Origin: Clostridiaceae bacterium JG1575
GTDB lineage: Bacteria > Bacillota > Clostridia > Clostridiales > Clostridiaceae
Reading direction: 5' to 3'
DNA length: 64,000 nt
Assembly (NCBI GenBank): GCA_002838815.1
Contig: LQGW01000055.1
Span: 47,177 to 111,176 of the forward strand
Made by a program: the position numbers and the translations under genes. Shown piece after piece: positions 9,030 to 16,718 of the stretch; position 1 is the stretch's first letter, and each line of letters begins with the position of its first letter. The notes under the pieces were generated by a model that worked only from the letters and a program-made list of their open reading frames with translations, searched no databases and was not told where the DNA came from.

Positions 9030-9518
9030 ATGTCAGTGACAGTGGATGGCAAGAAGTTCTTGGAGCTCATTGCCGGAAATGAAATGAAGGTGGCCAAACT
9101 CTACCGGGACATCGGGGACGAGGTCGGTCTGGGACAAGGGTTCTTTGAGCGCATGGCGGCAGACGAGGACAAGCATGAGATCATCTATCGGGGATTGCTC
9201 GGGCGCCATGAAAATGACCTCATTCGGGAAACAGAGGCCAGCACCGCGCACTATGTGGAACTCTTATTGGAAAATGATTTGCTCCAGCACGTCGACGAAT
9301 TGGTCGAAAGCGCCCGCCATCTGAATTTCAAAAGTCAGATTTTTGATCTTTGCGAACGCATCGAGCGGGATTCCGTGATGTACGTTCGAGAGTTCATGGA
9401 TCTTTATCCGGATGTAGCCCCCCAGGAAATGAAAATTATCTTACAAGAAGAGAAAAAGCATTTGCAGATGATTCTTGAGAAAAAAGCCGACCGCTCATTC
9501 TTTGGCATCGGAATGTAA
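9030..9518 (+). CDS. Ferritin-like/rubrerythrin-type di-iron protein
   Basis: 162 residues, all helical in look, with metal-ligand patterns of the ferritin-like superfamily: Glu18 in GNEMKVAKLYRDIGD, E-D-K-H at 46-49, and in the second half CERIERDSVMYV and LQEEKKHLQMI. There is no rubredoxin domain. It may store or detoxify iron or peroxide in an anaerobe. A GGAGGAAGG site precedes the ATG. It stands alone, after an AT-rich leader with Fur-like half-sites. The spacing of ligands fits a rubrerythrin domain better than a true ferritin. Confidence 0.75.
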   Translation: MSVTVDGKKFLELIAGNEMKVAKLYRDIGDEVGLGQGFFERMAADEDKHEIIYRGLLGRHENDLIRETEASTAHYVELLLENDLLQHVDELVESARHLNFKSQIFDLCERIERDSVMYVREFMDLYPDVAPQEMKIILQEEKKHLQMILEKKADRSFFGIGM

Positions 9519-9596
9519 CCCCAGAGGAGACGCGCCCTTCGGGGCCCTTCATTGCGCTACTATTTATGTGTATTTTATCAGGAGGAATTTTTAATC

Positions 9597-11078
9597 ATGA
9601 TTACTTTTCTCATCGGCCTCGCCATCCTCATCGGCGGCGGCTTCCTTTACGGAACCTTCTGCGAGAAGCTCTTCCAACCGGATGATCGCAAAACGCCCGC
9701 CGTCGCATCCTACGACGGGGTAGACTATGTGGGCATGAAGAAGTGGAAAAACTCACTCATTCAGCTGCTCAACATTGCCGGAACCGGACCCATTCTCGGA
9801 CCCATTCAGGGAATTCTCTTTGGCCCCTTAGCCTTCTTGACCATTCCCCTGGGTTGCGTTTTGGCCGGCGCCATGCACGACTATTTCTCGGGCATGATCT
9901 CCATGAGAAACAACGGCGCGCAGATGCCCAAAATGATCCAAAAATACTTAGGGAAAAACGTACGCTCCTTCTACAATGTGGTCATCATGATCTTGATGCT
10001 CCTCGTGGGTGCCGTGTTTATCTACACCCCCGGAGACCTCATCGTCGGTGAAGTGCTCAAGCAGCCCACGACCTCTTCGAATCCCACCACTTGGATCGTT
10101 TATGCGCTGATTTTTGCGTATTACCTCATCGCAACCTTATTCCCCATCGACCAGATCATCGGTCGGGTATACCCCATTTTCGGAGCCTTCTTGGTCCTCT
10201 CCGCCGTGGGCATCTTCATCGGGGTTATCGTACATCCCGTGCAACTGCAGAACGTGGATTTTAGTAACCTCGCGGCCCAAAATAAGACCAACCTGCCTTG
10301 GATTCCCATCTTCTTCATCACGGTTGCCTGCGGCATTCTCTCGGGATTCCATGCCACCCAGGCCACCCTTATTTCCCGTTCCGTAACGAAAGAGAAAGAA
10401 GGCAAGGGAACCTTTTTCAACATGATGCTCGTGGAAGGCTTCATTGCTATGTGCTGGGCTGCCGGGACCATGATCGTCGCCGACAAAGTTGGCTACTCCA
10501 TGAACAGTGCCGTAAAGGCCCCGGCCATGATCGGTATCATCTCTAGAGACTTCCTTGGCAGCTTTGGCGCCATCTTTGCCATTATCGGCGTCATCGTTCT
10601 CCCCATCACCTCCGGGGATACCGCCCTGCGTTCGCTGCGTTTGATCATCGCCGAGCGCTTCAACATCGACCAAGTATCCAAAACCAAGCGTTTGGCTGTT
10701 TCCGCCGGCATCTTCATCCCCTGCGCCGCCATTTTGATCTTCGCTAAATTGAACCCCAATGGCTTCAATCTTCTGTGGCGCTACTTTGCCTTCACGAATC
10801 AGTTCATCGCCATCTTCGCCCTCTCCATGATTTCAGTCTATCTCTTCATTCATAAGAAGAACGGCTGGGTGGCACTCTTGCCGGGATGCTTCTACACCTT
10901 TGTGGTTATGAGTTTTATCATCCACGCCCCCATCGGGTTCCAAATGTACCGCTTGGAAGGCGCCAAGAGCTATCTCTACTCCTACATCCTCTCCGGAGCC
11001 ATCACCGTAGTTTATGCTTGGTACACCGTGAACTACGCGAAAAAACACGGGATCTCCATTGAGGACCGCAAGATCTAA
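9597..11078 (+). CDS. cstA: CstA-family carbon starvation/peptide-pyruvate transporter
   Basis: 493 residues with a dozen or more membrane helices. Family hallmarks: the N-terminal GGGFLYGTFCEKLF, the conserved NIAGTGPILGPIQG near residue 55, HDYFSGM and ITSGDTALRSLRLI. CstA-like proteins import pyruvate or peptides. This is the shorter Gram-positive form. The start is at 9597, preceded by AGGAGG 11 bases away. It is a single gene with its own terminator. Pyruvate uptake fits with ldh downstream, but the substrate is inference. Confidence 0.9.
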   Translation: MITFLIGLAILIGGGFLYGTFCEKLFQPDDRKTPAVASYDGVDYVGMKKWKNSLIQLLNIAGTGPILGPIQGILFGPLAFLTIPLGCVLAGAMHDYFSGMISMRNNGAQMPKMIQKYLGKNVRSFYNVVIMILMLLVGAVFIYTPGDLIVGEVLKQPTTSSNPTTWIVYALIFAYYLIATLFPIDQIIGRVYPIFGAFLVLSAVGIFIGVIVHPVQLQNVDFSNLAAQNKTNLPWIPIFFITVACGILSGFHATQATLISRSVTKEKEGKGTFFNMMLVEGFIAMCWAAGTMIVADKVGYSMNSAVKAPAMIGIISRDFLGSFGAIFAIIGVIVLPITSGDTALRSLRLIIAERFNIDQVSKTKRLAVSAGIFIPCAAILIFAKLNPNGFNLLWRYFAFTNQFIAIFALSMISVYLFIHKKNGWVALLPGCFYTFVVMSFIIHAPIGFQMYRLEGAKSYLYSYILSGAITVVYAWYTVNYAKKHGISIEDRKI

Positions 11079-11104
11079 TCGCGGATCATAGATCCCCAAA
11101 AGAA

Positions 11105-11157
11105 AACCGCCTCGATCCCTCCTGCATCAAAAAGGAGGACCGGGGCGGTTGCTTTTT
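11105..11157 (+). terminator. Terminator after cstA
   Basis: Long imperfect stem AACCGCC...AGGAGG...GGCGGTT with inner CCTCCT/AGGAGG pairing, followed by GCTTTTT. Confidence 0.8.
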
Positions 11158-11208
11158 GTGTTCTGCTCCGGCTCAGGGTAGAATAAACCCAAGAGAGGAG
11201 GCGATTTC

Positions 11209-11721
11209 ATGGAGGTCTTCACCGGGCCCATCGCCCAAGGGGCCGAGATTTTAGCGGCTCGAGAGCGGCGCGGGCGATACCTCAAAAAAGAACTACGTCG
11301 TGGCGCGCCGCTTTTATGTCTGACCCTCAACATTCCGGGGCCTCAAAAAAGAGGCCCGGACGTGCTGCGGGTCCATGACGTGGCCCGAAGGCGAGTTCAA
11401 GCGGCCTTTCCCCAAGCCATCCCTTGCGCCGTTTTCGTTGATGCGGCAGGCCCCTTTGCGCTTTGGCGCCTTTTGATGGACGGCACCGAGGCGAAGCGCC
11501 GAGCAATATCCCTAGAGCAGGCCGATGCCTTGGGCCGGCTCATGGACTTGGATGTGCTCGAGGGCGAGGGGCCCCTTTCCCGAAGTGCTGTGGGCGCACC
11601 GCCCAGACCCTGCTTTCTTTGCGCCAAGGATGCGCGAATCTGCCGAAGACTTGGCACACATTCGCCCGAAGCGATCCAAGCGCACCTTGAAGCGATCGTG
11701 CGCTCAGTCCTCCAACGTTAG
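11209..11721 (+). CDS. citX: CitX-like holo-citrate lyase synthase
   Basis: 170 residues. CitX moves the 2'-(5''-phosphoribosyl)-3'-dephospho-CoA prosthetic group onto the acyl carrier subunit of citrate lyase. Seen: RRGAPLLCLTLNIPGP near the start, the central RLMDLDVL and the C-terminal CFLCAKDARICRR-x2-THS pattern. No citrate lyase genes (citC, D, E, F, G) are within the window, so it is an orphan here. Its stop codon overlaps that of the convergent ldh gene by 3 bases (11719-11720 shared), leaving no room for a terminator between them. Confidence 0.8.
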   Translation: MEVFTGPIAQGAEILAARERRGRYLKKELRRGAPLLCLTLNIPGPQKRGPDVLRVHDVARRRVQAAFPQAIPCAVFVDAAGPFALWRLLMDGTEAKRRAISLEQADALGRLMDLDVLEGEGPLSRSAVGAPPRPCFLCAKDARICRRLGTHSPEAIQAHLEAIVRSVLQR

Positions 11722-12662
11722 TCGAGGCGTTCCGCTAAATTCTTCAAGAGATCGTAAAGCAGCGAGGAGGAGTCCTCCAACGCCATTGTCTCCTCGTCCG
11801 AGAGGTCCGGCACCATCTCTTTTTCCACGCCATGACGCCCAACCACACGGGGCACAGAATAATAGACGCCGCGCTGCTCGTCCAGATTCGATACGGACAA
11901 AATCCTTCGCTCATCCCGTAAAATAGCTTCGGTGATGCGCCGCACCGCAAGAGCCACCGCGTAGTTGGTATAGCCTTTGCGGGAAATGATGGCGGCGGCG
12001 GAGCCCCGAACTTCCCTTAGGGCCTCTTGCTGAAGCTTTTCCAGATCTAGGCCCTCGTTTTCAGCAGCCTGGGCCAAGGGCACACTGCCCACTGCGGCAC
12101 TGGACCAAAGAGCAAATTCCGAATCGCCGTGTTCTCCGGCGATGTGGGCGTGTACCGAGCGCGCATCCACCTCAAAGGCCCGGCCCAAGACATAGCGCAG
12201 CCTCGAAGAATCCAGTACCGTGCCCGAGCCCAGCACCCGGCGGCTGGGAAACCCCGAGAGCCGATAGGTTAAATAGCTTAGAAGATCCACGGGGTTGGCC
12301 ACGACCAAAAGAATGGCTTGCGGCGAAGCCTTGGCGATTTGCGGGATCATGTCCCGATAGATGGCGGCGTTTCGCTGGAGCAGATCCAATCGGGACTCGC
12401 CTTCTTTTTGATTTGCTCCGGCGGTCAATATCACCAGATCACTGTCTTTAGTGTCCTCATAGGATCCGGCCCGCAAGGCCACCGGAGGATAAAAGGCGGC
12501 CCCGTGGGCGATGTCCATCACTTCCCCTTCGGCCTTCTTTTTTTCCCGGTCCACCAGAACAATTTCCTGGGCCAGTCCTTTTTGTGCGAGGGCAAAGGTT
12601 ACCGCCGATCCCACAAAACCAGCCCCCACCACGGAGAGTTTGACTCCTTTTTTCATTTTCAT
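11718..12662 (-). CDS. ldh: L-lactate dehydrogenase
   Basis: 314 residues of the lactate/malate dehydrogenase family. NAD site VVGAGFVGSAVTFAL, then DLVILTAGANQ, VVANPVDLLSYL and the catalytic His motif HIAGEHGDSEFALW. The residue after the catalytic-loop glutamine-like position (ANQKEGESR) and overall length fit LDH better than MDH. It reduces pyruvate to L-lactate with NADH. The start is placed at the ATG at 12662 after AAGGAAGG; an ATG two codons on (12656) has equally good spacing. It is monocistronic and divergent from rpoN. Confidence 0.9.
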   Translation of the reverse strand: MKMKKGVKLSVVGAGFVGSAVTFALAQKGLAQEIVLVDREKKKAEGEVMDIAHGAAFYPPVALRAGSYEDTKDSDLVILTAGANQKEGESRLDLLQRNAAIYRDMIPQIAKASPQAILLVVANPVDLLSYLTYRLSGFPSRRVLGSGTVLDSSRLRYVLGRAFEVDARSVHAHIAGEHGDSEFALWSSAAVGSVPLAQAAENEGLDLEKLQQEALREVRGSAAAIISRKGYTNYAVALAVRRITEAILRDERRILSVSNLDEQRGVYYSVPRVVGRHGVEKEMVPDLSDEETMALEDSSSLLYDLLKNLAERLD

Positions 12663-12718
12663 GCACCTTCCTTCCAAGGGATGGATTCCCTGTATTATTT
12701 TTTAACTTTACTCTTTAA

Positions 12719-12724
12719 ATTATA
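12719..12724 (-). promoter_or_regulatory. Possible -10 box for ldh
   Basis: TATAAT on the minus strand about 57 bases before the ldh start. I found no clear -35 at the right distance. Confidence 0.3.
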
Positions 12725-12753
12725 CCATTGAACCCCCATCAATCCCGATAATT

Positions 12754-12782
12754 TTGTATCACATTTGAAAACAAACTGTAAT
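12754..12782 (+). promoter_or_regulatory. Possible sigma-A promoter for rpoN
   Basis: TTGTAT and TGTAAT with 17 bases between them, about 110 bases before the rpoN start. Confidence 0.4.
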
Positions 12783-12890
12783 ACTTTATCTCTCCATCCA
12801 CCGCTTTATTGGGCCGGAGGGCTTTCTTTTTATGCTAAAATGAAGGAAGACGTCTGGGCAATGGGCCGCCGGAGAAAGGGGGAAAGGATC

Positions 12891-14228
12891 ATGGAACTCT
12901 CGCAGCATCAACGCACCGAACTGCATCTGTCCCTTACGCAGGAAATGCTGACCTCCATCGGTATTTTGGAGCTCTCAGGCTCCGACCTTTTGGATTTTTT
13001 AGTAGCGGAGTCTCAAAGCAATCCCGCCCTGGACCCCGATGAAGCCCTCATTCAAGCCGATCGAGCCAAGGAAGCCTTGGCTCTCTCGCGCATAGCTCCC
13101 CTCTTGAGCGACCCCACGGACCCTGCCTTCCCCCAAGATGAGGTCTCCGAGGGAGACCCGCTTTTGTTCATTCCCTCGCCCACCAGCCTCTGTGCGTATT
13201 TGACCGCGCAGCTGGGCGAGATGCCTCTCGCTCCCCAGGTGCTGCAAAGCGCCCTATGGATCGTCAACCAATTGGATGAGCGTGGCTATTTTCATCCTGA
13301 GGACCAAGAGGCCGCTCCGCCGCACTATAGCCACTGGACCGAGGCGCGCTTCGCGGTGCAAAGCCTCGATCCTCCGGGCATTGGGGCTCGAGACCTCACC
13401 GAGTGCCTAATCCTTCAACTGCGGGCGAAAGGACATGAGGATCCCATCTTGGAGGCCCTGCTCCGAGAAGACTTGGACGCCTTAGCTAAGGGCGCGTTTG
13501 GCCCTCTTGAACGCAAATACGGCTCCCGAGACTTTGAAGCCGATCTCCTGCTCCTTCGCTCACTGACCCCAAAACCCGCGGTGGGCTACTCCGATGGAAG
13601 CATCCCCCAGACCCTCTTGCCGGATCTCACCTTTGCGTCAAAGGGAGATGCGGTGCAGGTGACCCTCAATCACCAATTCATTCCCCGCCTAAAGGTTTCG
13701 GGGCGTTACCTATCCATGCTCCAGCAGCTGGAGCCTCAGGAGCAGCCTCTCTACCAGCAGTATCTGCGCCGCATTTCGGGGATTTTGGAGGCGATTGAAA
13801 AGCGCAACGAGACCCTGCTACGCATAGGAGAGTGCATTGCCGCCCATCAGCGGGAGTATCTTCTCTCCAAGATCGCCGACCCCTTGCCCCTCACCATGAA
13901 TGAGGTGGCGGATGAGTTGAGGATGAACCCTTCCACCGTGTCCCGGGCGGTGAAGGACAAATACGTGCGCTTGGACCAACGCATCGTGGCGCTTCGCTTC
14001 TTCTTTCCCTTGGGTGTCGCCACCGCCCAGGGAGATAAAACCAACCGTTCCGCCGTTTTAAAGCGCCTGGAATCCCTGATCCTTAGCGAAACAAAGCCCT
14101 ACTCGGATGCGAAACTTGCGCACCTTTTAAGCCTTCAGGGCGTCCAAGTCTCCCGGCGCACCGTCACCAAATACCGCGAACTTTTGGGGTTCCCCCGCGC
14201 TGGGGTCCGAATTCCCCCCACTCCTTAA
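12891..14228 (+). CDS. rpoN: RNA polymerase sigma-54 factor
   Basis: 445 residues. Region I at the start is glutamine/leucine rich (MELSQHQRTELHLSLTQEM). The core-binding and HTH regions follow (NPSTVSRAVKDKYV). The RpoN box is SRRTVTKYRELLGFPRAG, which reads the -24 element. Sigma-54 needs an AAA+ activator; none is encoded in the window. The start is at 12891 because AGGGGGAAAGGA precedes it; the longer frame upstream has no ribosome site. The region-I Gln/Leu stretch is normal, and total length is typical for Gram-positive RpoN. Confidence 0.95.
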   Translation: MELSQHQRTELHLSLTQEMLTSIGILELSGSDLLDFLVAESQSNPALDPDEALIQADRAKEALALSRIAPLLSDPTDPAFPQDEVSEGDPLLFIPSPTSLCAYLTAQLGEMPLAPQVLQSALWIVNQLDERGYFHPEDQEAAPPHYSHWTEARFAVQSLDPPGIGARDLTECLILQLRAKGHEDPILEALLREDLDALAKGAFGPLERKYGSRDFEADLLLLRSLTPKPAVGYSDGSIPQTLLPDLTFASKGDAVQVTLNHQFIPRLKVSGRYLSMLQQLEPQEQPLYQQYLRRISGILEAIEKRNETLLRIGECIAAHQREYLLSKIADPLPLTMNEVADELRMNPSTVSRAVKDKYVRLDQRIVALRFFFPLGVATAQGDKTNRSAVLKRLESLILSETKPYSDAKLAHLLSLQGVQVSRRTVTKYRELLGFPRAGVRIPPTP

Positions 14229-14249
14229 CCCCAGAGGTCCACTCCATCG

Positions 14250-14320
14250 ACGACAAATCCCCCCAGGTGTTCTTAGCCCAAAGGACCAAGAACACCTGGG
14301 GGGATTTGTCGTTTCTTTTT
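14250..14320. terminator. Strong bidirectional terminator
   Basis: Perfect 25-base-pair inverted repeat (arms 14250-14274 and 14288-14312) with a 13-base loop, then TTTCTTTTT on the plus strand. It sits between the convergent rpoN and nucleoside hydrolase genes. Confidence 0.9.
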
Positions 14321-14346
14321 TCTCGCTTTTTTTGCCCCTGTTTATT

Positions 14347-15291
14347 CTAGGGCGTAGGGGGCCAGCATCCGTCGTAATAATCCGCCATCTTTTGCAACAG
14401 GGCATAGAACGCCTCAGCCGCCACCGTCCTGCCGATGGAGGCATTGGGCTCTGGCGCATCAAAAATCATCACGGTCTGCCCAAAGCTTTCCTTGGACGCC
14501 GTTTCGCAGTCCAAGCGAGCGCTTTGGTAGGTGAAGGCCTCGGGGATCACGAGGGAAGCCACCACCAAGGCGTCGTGCAAAATGACGCCGTCCGGCCGCT
14601 GAAAGGGATTCTTCGTAGAGAAGATGAAATCGTTCATGCCTTTTAAAAAACCCCCCAAGGGGTTGGGACGCTCCAATGCCCGCATCTTCTGCTGCGTCAA
14701 AATGGTTTGAGTCGTGAGGTCCAGTCCGTAAAGGACGATGGGGACCCCGCTTTGAAAAACCATTTTTGCAGCGTGGGGATCGGCCCAGACGTTGAATTCT
14801 CCGTAGGGGGAATGATTGCCCGAGGTGGCGGAGCCCCCCATCATTCGAATTTCTTTGATGAGCTCCTTGAGTTGGGGGCGACGCCAAAGGGCAAGGGCCA
14901 GATTTGTGAGGGGCCCCACCGCAAGGACGATGAGTTCTCCGCGATGGCGTAGGGCCGCCTCATATAGGGCGTCGAGAAAAGAGGGGCCCCCCGGATCTTC
15001 AGAGCATTCGGGCAGGACGCCAAAGCCCAGCCCGCCGGCTCCGTGGACGAGGGACGCATCTTCTTTCTCCCGCAGCAAAGGCCCCGCAGCGCCGGCGCAA
15101 ACCGGCCCCTTCAAATGTAAAAAAGCGGCGAGCTTTCGTGAGTTGGCGTACGTGGCGTTTAAACCAACATTTCCCGCCACAGCGGACAATCCCGTCACCA
15201 AAAGCTCCGGGCAAGCTGCGGCCAAGCATAGCGCATACGCATCATCAATTCCCGGATCGCAGTCGATCCAAATGGGTTGGGGGTTGTTCAT
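14347..15291 (-). CDS. Nucleoside hydrolase (inosine-uridine preferring family)
   Basis: 314 residues. It has the calcium-site signature WIDCDPGIDDAYAL at the N-terminus and the family core LAVGPLTNLALAL ... GEFNVWADPHAAKMVF. It cleaves the N-glycosidic bond of ribonucleosides to base and ribose. The ATG at 15291 overlaps the previous stop as TGATG, and an AGGAGA site lies upstream, so translation is coupled to the divergent paralogue before it. It is the last gene of a four-gene minus-strand operon. Confidence 0.9.
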   Translation of the reverse strand: MNNPQPIWIDCDPGIDDAYALCLAAACPELLVTGLSAVAGNVGLNATYANSRKLAAFLHLKGPVCAGAAGPLLREKEDASLVHGAGGLGFGVLPECSEDPGGPSFLDALYEAALRHRGELIVLAVGPLTNLALALWRRPQLKELIKEIRMMGGSATSGNHSPYGEFNVWADPHAAKMVFQSGVPIVLYGLDLTTQTILTQQKMRALERPNPLGGFLKGMNDFIFSTKNPFQRPDGVILHDALVVASLVIPEAFTYQSARLDCETASKESFGQTVMIFDAPEPNASIGRTVAAEAFYALLQKMADYYDGCWPPTP

Positions 15292-16019
15292 CAAAGCAGT
15301 TCTCCTAACAGCGTTTGAGCCAGTTCTTGGGCGTGTGCTCGAGCCTCATCAGAAAAGCCCAGGATCCGCCAAACGTTGGGCGGCCGGCCGGTGGTGCCCA
15401 GAAGGTCCCAAACCATCAACCCACGGGTCAAGCGGCCACAAAGGTCCACGTCCACAGCGCAGGGCGCTCCCTGAAACCATTCTGGGTGCTCCCGCAGAGT
15501 CATCAAAAGCGCCAAGGGGGATGCCTCACCTAAGACCTCCTGGGGAATCCAGCAAAGCTTCACGCCCGAGCGAAGCACCAATTGAGCCGATTCGGGGTCG
15601 TTCAACGCAACCAAAGCGCCTCGGGCACTCTGCCCGGCCCCATAGAGGGCGCCTCCGGTGCAGTAAACGCAATGGATGCGCTCCTTCACCTGCGGGTCGC
15701 CGGCAAGAATCTGAGCGAGGGTGGTAAAGGCGCCCAGCAAAAGGAGGTCCATGGGCTCAGATTCCCGCTTCAGACACTCTTCCCAGCCATCAGCCGCTGC
15801 GCTTTGCTGGAGTGAGGGCCAAGGGCCCAGCATCGGTCGAGGGGGCTCATTTAGAATCTTTAGCCGCCCCACCGCCAAAGATCGGTCCAAAGATGGACGG
15901 TTATTGGGAAGACGGGCGATGCGCAGGCCTCCTGCCGCAAGGGCCGACCAGTCGATGCGTGAGAGCGTTCTAGGGATGGGATCGCTCCAATCTAGGAGCC
16001 AAGGACGGGGGGTTTGCAT
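15291..16019 (-). CDS. Degenerate nucleoside-hydrolase-like protein
   Basis: 242 residues, shorter than a normal nucleoside hydrolase (about 310). The middle, LLLLGAFTTLAQILAGDPQVK then NDPESAQLVLRSGVKLCW, follows the family pattern LALGPLTNLA ... DPEAA-x-V-SG. The N-terminus reads LLDWSDPIPRTL where the catalytic DxDxxxDD should be, so the calcium-binding aspartates are largely gone. It is coupled to the intact enzyme by TGATG. It may be a non-catalytic partner, or a decaying duplicate that is still an open frame. The paralogue reading comes from pattern, not from a search. Confidence 0.65.
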   Translation of the reverse strand: MQTPRPWLLDWSDPIPRTLSRIDWSALAAGGLRIARLPNNRPSLDRSLAVGRLKILNEPPRPMLGPWPSLQQSAAADGWEECLKRESEPMDLLLLGAFTTLAQILAGDPQVKERIHCVYCTGGALYGAGQSARGALVALNDPESAQLVLRSGVKLCWIPQEVLGEASPLALLMTLREHPEWFQGAPCAVDVDLCGRLTRGLMVWDLLGTTGRPPNVWRILGFSDEARAHAQELAQTLLGELL

Positions 16020-16070
16020 ATCAATACCTCATGGACTTTAAAAAATGGGACCCGAACAATCTCGGAAGGA

Positions 16071-16718
16071 TTAGTGCGTAGTGCCTAAAGCGGCCATTGG
16101 CCTTGGGGACTTTGAGGGTTCGATGAGCACGCGCAGCGCCGCAAGGAGTGCTTGCTGAATGTCCTGTGGATTCATGGAGGCATACTGCGGCTTGTCTGCC
16201 GTTTGGCTGGGGATAAAAGGAACATGGATGAACCCGGCGGGAAGGTCGCGCTTTTGCTGGGCCAAGGAATGAAGCACTCGGTAAAATACAGCGTTGCAAA
16301 CAAACGTTCCCGCCGTATAACTCAAAGTGGCCGGCAGCCCCTCACCTTGAATGGCCGCCACCATCTGATGAACGGGCAGGGTCGCGAAATAGGCACAAGG
16401 GCCCTGGGCCTCCAGGGGATGCCCTTGCGGCTGAAATCCATCGTTGTCGGGGATGCGGGCCTCCTGCCAGTTGATCGCTGCAAATTCCGGCGTCACACAG
16501 GTACGGCCTCCCGCCTGACCTACTAGAACCACGGCGTCCACCTGTTCTTCATCCACCGCGCGCAACAAAGGCTCGAGGCAGCGCTCAAAGGCGGTGGGAA
16601 TGCATAAGGGCACAAGCTGTGCGCCCAGATATGCCTTGGGCAGGGAGGAGACCACCTCCCAGGCGGGATTGATGGATTCCTCCCCGAATGGGGTGAAGCC
16701 GGTGACTAAAATTTTCAT
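16071..16718 (-). CDS. pcp: Pyroglutamyl-peptidase I
   Basis: 215 residues of peptidase family C15. It removes N-terminal pyroglutamate from peptides. The start KILVTGFTPFGEESINPAWEVV is typical. The catalytic Glu is in TPEFAAIN, the Cys in AGTFVCNAVFY and the His in GFIHVPFIP. The start overlaps the previous stop as ATGA, and AAGGAG is 11 bases upstream. Its place in an operon with nucleoside hydrolases suggests scavenging of peptides and nucleosides. Confidence 0.95.
   Translation of the reverse strand: MKILVTGFTPFGEESINPAWEVVSSLPKAYLGAQLVPLCIPTAFERCLEPLLRAVDEEQVDAVVLVGQAGGRTCVTPEFAAINWQEARIPDNDGFQPQGHPLEAQGPCAYFATLPVHQMVAAIQGEGLPATLSYTAGTFVCNAVFYRVLHSLAQQKRDLPAGFIHVPFIPSQTADKPQYASMNPQDIQQALLAALRVLIEPSKSPRPMAALGTTH

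Noticed and set aside
14816..15727. Open frame of 303 codons on the plus strand over the nucleoside hydrolases
   Set aside because: Low-complexity Ser/Pro/Arg product, antisense to two supported genes.
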